9,738 nucleotides of DNA, taken from the NCBI GenBank assembly GCA_963558185.1, contig CAUWFE010000038.1:1-9738 (forward strand). Reading direction: 5' to 3'. The first letter of the stretch is position 1, and each line of letters begins with the position of its first letter. The stretch is from UMGS1663 sp963558185. GTDB taxonomy: Bacteria; Bacillota; Clostridia; TANB77; CAG-508. Positions 7,042-9,738 of this stretch are shown here, one piece after another. Below the pieces are notes generated by a model. The model saw nothing but the letters and a program-made list of their open reading frames with translations. It was not told where the DNA came from and did no database searches. The position numbers and the translations under genes are program-made.

Positions 7042-7686
7042 GTGAATCAAATTGTTAGTATTTTATTATCTAATAAAGAAAAACAGAAATTGAAAAAAAA
7101 ATATGTTTTTTTGTTATTTATTTTTATTATTATATGCATTTTTCTTTTATTTATTTATTTTTTCAAGCAATATGAAGAATATAAAAATGAAAAGCTTTCT
7201 CAAACTCTTATAAATAAATTTAATATTACTTCTCTTTATTCTGATAATCATTATTATGATAGTAATTATTTACAGCAAGAGGAATCTTTAAATTTACCTT
7301 TTGTAATTGGCATTATTAAAATTGAAAAATTAAATTTATATTATCCAATTCTTTCTCATACTTCAAAAGAAAATTTAAAGGTAGCACCTTGTAAGTTCTA
7401 TGGACCACCTCCAAATGAAATTGGAAATTTATGTATTGCTGGTCACAATTATGTAGATAACAAGCTTTTTAGTAAAATTCATACTTTAGATAAAGATGAT
7501 TGTATTAAAATTTCTGATTTAACTGGACACACTACTAGTTATTATGTATATTCTATTTATGAAGTATTTGATTCTGATTTATCTTGCACTTCTCAAGATA
7601 CTCATAATAAAAGAGAAATTACTTTAATTACATGTAATAATGTAAATGGAACAAGAGTAATTGTAAAAGCTAGTGAAAAAAAATAA
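7042..7686 (+). CDS. Sortase (LPXTG transpeptidase)
   Basis: Membrane-anchored cysteine transpeptidase expected to cut LPXTG-type sorting signals and join the protein to the cell wall. The 214 residues comprise a Lys-rich cytoplasmic start, one N-terminal membrane helix (about 21-41), a linker, and an extracellular sortase beta-barrel from about 84. The catalytic triad is visible: H135 in NLCIAGHNY, C198 in TLITC, and R205 in NGTRVIV. The class is not certain; length and TLITC fit a class A/D-like enzyme rather than class B. GTG at 7042 is used because AAGGAAG (7028-7034) sits 9 nt upstream. The gene diverges from rfbA across a 435-nt region with the nested dyad and converges on an LPQTG protein gene, its likely substrate. 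The last codons (GAA AAA AAA TAA) also supply the T-run of the opposing terminator. Confidence 0.93.
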   Translation: MNQIVSILLSNKEKQKLKKKYVFLLFIFIIICIFLLFIYFFKQYEEYKNEKLSQTLINKFNITSLYSDNHYYDSNYLQQEESLNLPFVIGIIKIEKLNLYYPILSHTSKENLKVAPCKFYGPPPNEIGNLCIAGHNYVDNKLFSKIHTLDKDDCIKISDLTGHTTSYYVYSIYEVFDSDLSCTSQDTHNKREITLITCNNVNGTRVIVKASEKK

Positions 7687-7706
7687 GATTACTTTTTTAG
7701 TAATCT
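7686..7706 (-). terminator. Rho-independent terminator between the convergent sortase and LPQTG genes
   Basis: Perfect 8-bp stem AGATTACT (7686-7693) with AGTAATCT (7699-7706) and a 5-nt loop. On the minus strand it is followed by TATTTTTTTT, a strong U-tract, so it should end the LPQTG transcript 73 nt after its stop. On the plus strand only CATTTT follows, so it may also weakly end the sortase transcript. The stem begins at the last base of the sortase stop codon. Confidence 0.75.
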
Positions 7707-7778
7707 CATTTTAAATATCAAATTAATCTTCTTTACCTATTTTTTATACAAAACGTTATCTAGTAAAGATTCTTTTTT

Positions 7779-8144
7779 CTATACATTATAATCTCTTACT
7801 TTTTTGAATGTATATATTGCAAATATTCCGCAAACAGCTATTAAAGCAAATATAGCATAATCACTAGCATCTCCTGTTTGTGGTAAACTTTGATTGTTTG
7901 TATATGTGCTTCCTGCTGTATTAGTTGTTGTGTTTGTTGTTACTACTGGTGTTTGTGTGTTTTGAGTAGTATTTGTTGTAGTGTTTGTTGTAGTATTTGC
8001 TGTTGTGTTAGCAGTAGTATTAGTTCCTGCCCCAATTCCTGGAATTTGCACTGGTCCACTTGCAAATACTTGTGTTGCAATTAAACCAACTACCATTATT
8101 ATCATTATCATCATTATTATTTTTTTACTTAATTCTTTTTTCAT
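7779..8144 (-). CDS. Small Thr/Asn-rich LPQTG cell-wall-anchored protein
   Basis: A 121-residue secreted protein with the full sortase-substrate layout. A Lys-rich start and a hydrophobic stretch (about 9-26) ending in VFA-S give a signal peptide. A short GPVQIPGIGAG segment follows, then a Thr/Asn-rich linker built from NTT and NTTT units (about 41-77). LPQTG lies at 87-91, then a hydrophobic helix (about 97-112) and a KKVRDYNV tail. After processing only about 60 residues would remain, nearly all low-complexity, with no recognisable binding or enzymatic domain. The open frame reaches a start at 8201, but ATG at 8142-8144 has AAAAGGAG (8153-8160) at proper spacing and begins the signal peptide, so the shorter form is chosen. 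A promoter at 8230-8258 and a terminator at 7686-7706 suggest it can be its own transcription unit. The convergent sortase is the likely anchoring enzyme (inference). Confidence 0.88.
   Translation of the reverse strand: MKKELSKKIIMMIMIIMVVGLIATQVFASGPVQIPGIGAGTNTTANTTANTTTNTTTNTTQNTQTPVVTTNTTTNTAGSTYTNNQSLPQTGDASDYAIFALIAVCGIFAIYTFKKVRDYNV
7966..8025. repeat. Five 12-bp tandem repeats inside the LPQTG gene
   Basis: Units on the plus strand begin at 7966, 7978, 7990, 8002 and 8014, each close to GTAGTATTTGTT with a few substitutions. Twelve base pairs equals four codons, so unit gain or loss would keep the frame and change only the length of the Thr/Asn linker. Confidence 0.8.
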
Positions 8145-8163
8145 ACTATTTTCTCCTTTTCTT

Positions 8164-8191
8164 TTTATATTATTATTGTTTATTTTGTCAA
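8164..8191 (-). promoter_or_regulatory. Candidate downstream promoter of the LPQTG gene
   Basis: Minus-strand TTGACA (8186-8191), 16-nt spacer, TATAAA (8164-8169). The hexamers are excellent, but the expected start (about 8157) would fall inside the ribosome binding site at 8153-8160. It would give an unusually short leader, so the upstream promoter is likelier to be the productive one. Confidence 0.4.
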
Positions 8192-8229
8192 AAATATACA
8201 CTAATATTTATTTTTTCTATTCTTATTAC

Positions 8230-8258
8230 ATTTTAAACCTTTTTTTTACATAAGTCAA
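8230..8258 (-). promoter_or_regulatory. Predicted sigma-A promoter of the LPQTG gene
   Basis: Minus-strand TTGACT (8253-8258), 17-nt spacer, TAAAAT (8230-8235). It would give a leader of about 80 nt before ATG 8144. It lies about 50 nt after the ychF stop, where no terminator hairpin is visible, so read-through from ychF is also possible. Confidence 0.6.
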
Positions 8259-8278
8259 TATTTTTTTGATGTTTAAAA

Positions 8279-8306
8279 ATTACATTTTCATTACAAAAAT
8301 ATTACA
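8279..8306. repeat. Three ATTACA motifs at exact 11-bp intervals
   Basis: ATTACA starts at 8279, 8290 and 8301, within three imperfect 11-bp tandem units. Further TTACA copies occur at 8226, 8246 and 8311. The phased trio lies just upstream of the -35 box at 8253-8258, on one face of the helix. It could be a set of activator sites for the LPQTG gene or simply a short tandem repeat; no known operator is recognised. Confidence 0.55.
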
Positions 8307-8310
8307 TTTT

Positions 8311-9402
8311 TTACACATTAAATCTAAATAATACAATATCTCCTTCTTGCATAATATATTCTTTACCCTCTAATCGTATTAATCCCTTTTCTTTACATGC
8401 ATTCATTGAGCCTTCTCTTATTAAATCTTCATATGATACTATTTCTGCCTTGATAAATCCTTTTTCCATATCGCTATGTATTTTTCCTGCTGCTGCTGGT
8501 GCTTTTGTTCCTTTATTAATTGTCCATGCTCTTACTTCTGTTTCACCTGCTGTTAAAAATGACATTAACCCTAATAAATCATAGCTTGATTTTACTACTT
8601 TGTCTAAACCTGATTCTTGTAATCCTAATGCCTGAAGCATTTCTTCTTTATCTTCATCTTCTAAAGATGATAGTTCTTCTTCTATTTTTACACATAAAGG
8701 AATTACTTTTGCATTTTCAGTTTTTGCAAATTCTTTTACTTTAACTACCATTGAATCTTCTTCGGCGTTTTCTATTTGCGACTCTGAAACATTTGCAATA
8801 TATAGCACTGGTTTTGATGTTAGTAGATAAAAATCCTTTAGCATTTCTTGTTCTTCTTCTGTAATTTCTACTGTTCTTGCACATTTTCCATTTTCTAATG
8901 CTTCTTTTATTTTTTGCAATGCATCTATTTCTATTTGATATTTTTTATCTGCTTTTAATTTTTTCTTGGCAGAATCTAATCTTTTTTCTACTGTTTCTAA
9001 GTCTGAAAAAATCAATTCTAAATTAATTGTTTCTATATCTCTTAATGGATTTATATTTCCATCTACATGTACAACATTTGAATCTTCAAAACATCTTACA
9101 ACATGTGCTATTGCATCAACTTCACGTATATGTGATAAAAATTTATTTCCTAAGCCTTCTCCTTTGCTTGCACCTTTTACTAGTCCTGCTATATCTACAA
9201 ATTCTACAATAGCATGAGTTATTTTTTGTGAATTGTACATTTTAGCTAATTTTTCTAGTCTCTCATCTGGTACAGGTACTACACCTACATTTGGTTCAAT
9301 AGTACAAAAAGGATAATTAGCACATTCTGCTCCAGCATTTGTTATACTATTAAACAATGTACTTTTTCCTACATTTGGAAGACCAACAATACCAATTTTC
9401 AT
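8311..9402 (-). CDS. ychF: Redox-regulated ATPase YchF (Obg-family, formerly EngD)
   Basis: Universally conserved cytoplasmic P-loop NTPase of the TRAFAC/Obg family; the family prefers ATP, binds ribosomes and is linked to stress responses. The 363 residues are full length. G1 is GLPNVGKST (7-15), the switch segment NYPFCTIEPNVG (29-40), and G3 DIAGLVKGASKGEGLGNKFL (70-89). The G4 position carries NVSE (204-207) in place of NKxD, the known signature for ATP preference. A coiled-coil insertion spans about 130-175, and a C-terminal TGS domain (about 278-363) ends in the characteristic GDIVLFRFNV. ATG at 9400-9402 gives the canonical MKIGIVGLPNVGKS start; AAGGGA at 9416-9421 is somewhat far (13 nt). 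It appears to be a single-gene unit with a promoter near 9617-9645 and a leader of about 210 nt. Confidence 0.97.
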   Translation of the reverse strand: MKIGIVGLPNVGKSTLFNSITNAGAECANYPFCTIEPNVGVVPVPDERLEKLAKMYNSQKITHAIVEFVDIAGLVKGASKGEGLGNKFLSHIREVDAIAHVVRCFEDSNVVHVDGNINPLRDIETINLELIFSDLETVEKRLDSAKKKLKADKKYQIEIDALQKIKEALENGKCARTVEITEEEQEMLKDFYLLTSKPVLYIANVSESQIENAEEDSMVVKVKEFAKTENAKVIPLCVKIEEELSSLEDEDKEEMLQALGLQESGLDKVVKSSYDLLGLMSFLTAGETEVRAWTINKGTKAPAAAGKIHSDMEKGFIKAEIVSYEDLIREGSMNACKEKGLIRLEGKEYIMQEGDIVLFRFNV

Positions 9403-9442
9403 TTTTATTTTGCATTCCCTTCTTATATTATTTGGAGCTTAC

Positions 9443-9514
9443 AACCTTTATTTAAGCATTTTGCTATTTATTCTATATATACTCAAGTGTTTTAAATGCT
9501 TATTTTTCAAGGTT
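9443..9514 (-). other. Stem-loop in the ychF leader
   Basis: Two nested inverted repeats: AACCTT (9443-9448) with AAGGTT (9509-9514), and TAAGCATTT (9453-9461) with AAATGCTTA (9494-9502), 6 and 9 bp, both perfect. They are separated by a small internal loop, with a loop of about 32 nt. It lies between the predicted start of transcription (about 9610) and ychF. There is no T-run directly after it, so it is not a simple terminator. Confidence 0.45.
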
Positions 9515-9616
9515 TAGCCCTTTTATATTTTCTGTTTATATTTTAAAAATTTCTGCTACTGCATTACTTATTGCATTACTTTTTTATGCTTATTTGTCTT
9601 TTCTCAATATTATTTT

Positions 9617-9645
9617 AATATACTATATTTTTATATTTATTTCAA
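9617..9645 (-). promoter_or_regulatory. Predicted sigma-A promoter of ychF
   Basis: Minus-strand TTGAAA (9640-9645), 17-nt spacer, TATATT (9617-9622). It lies downstream of a terminator of the preceding off-window gene, as expected for an independent unit, and predicts a leader of about 210 nt. The rest of the 336-nt region upstream of ychF holds no gene I can support. Confidence 0.6.
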
Positions 9646-9675
9646 GGCTTTGTATAAATTTTCTCAATGTTTATT

Positions 9676-9700
9676 AAAAAATGGGTTTCTTATGAGAAAC
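9676..9700 (-). terminator. Rho-independent terminator of an off-window minus-strand gene
   Basis: Hairpin GTTTCT (9685-9690) / AGAAAC (9695-9700) with a 4-nt loop. On the minus strand it is followed by CCATTTTTT (T-run 9676-9681). The stem is short (6 bp, plus a possible G-U pair), so strength is moderate. It suggests a gene on the same strand ending just right of the window. Confidence 0.55.
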
Positions 9701-9738
9701 TAAAATTAATTATGTATTTGTTTTTAATAAAGAAACCT

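Noticed and set aside
7730..7769. TCTTTAC/GTAAAGA inverted repeat after the LPQTG gene
   Set aside because: The stem is 7 bp with a 26-nt loop and no T-run; the hairpin at 7686-7706 is a far better terminator.
7890..8253. Two plus-strand open frames opposite the LPQTG gene
   Set aside because: Their Cys/Val/Ile-rich composition comes from reading the Thr/Asn repeat and signal peptide backwards. The minus-strand protein has a signal peptide, LPQTG and ribosome binding site.
9558..9581. Two 12-bp direct repeats (TGCATTACTT core)
   Set aside because: Only two units in AT-rich non-coding DNA; no array, spacer pattern or gene link to suggest function. Not CRISPR.
1..9738. tRNA, rRNA, CRISPR array, insertion sequence or prophage genes
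   Set aside because: I saw no cloverleaf with T-arm consensus, no rRNA-like stretch, no regular repeat-spacer array and no transposase, integrase or phage protein.

Overview
The window is very AT-rich, densely coded DNA with TTG, GTG and ATG starts and strong AAGGAGG-type ribosome binding sites. The gene content is RuvB, QueH, YchF, a dTDP-sugar cluster, and a sortase with an LPQTG protein. This points to a low-GC Gram-positive bacterium of the Clostridia type (inference). Species cannot be told from the sequence.

Layout. (1) 22-6597: a co-directional minus-strand run, in transcription order rfbA, rfbC, rfbB, a GtrB-type family-2 glycosyltransferase, ruvB, a polytopic GT-C glycosyltransferase and queH. 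A good sigma-A-type promoter lies at 6637-6665. Most junctions are 12-22 nt, and at several the stop codon touches or overlaps the next ribosome binding site; the only wide gap follows ruvB. (2) 6598-7041: a divergent intergenic region holding a striking nested dyad, with a 20-bp perfect outer inverted repeat (6738-6757/6896-6915), a 9-bp middle one and a 16-bp inner one. (3) 7042-7686: a plus-strand sortase. It converges on a tiny minus-strand LPQTG surface protein (7779-8144), with a shared hairpin terminator between them. (4) 8311-9402: minus-strand ychF, with a promoter about 210 nt upstream and a folded leader. A terminator of an off-window gene lies near 9676-9700.

How the genes fit together. 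RfbA, RfbB and RfbC make dTDP-4-keto-L-rhamnose from glucose-1-phosphate; RfbD, which completes dTDP-L-rhamnose, is not in the window. The GtrB-like enzyme probably loads a sugar on undecaprenyl phosphate, and the GT-C protein probably uses such a lipid-linked sugar outside the membrane. RuvB (Holliday-junction branch migration) and QueH (last step of queuosine synthesis) are housekeeping genes that seem to share transcription with the envelope genes. The sortase and LPQTG protein look like an enzyme-substrate pair. The intergenic dyad is the most interesting unexplained element: a structured RNA, an invertible promoter or a small palindromic mobile element are all possible.
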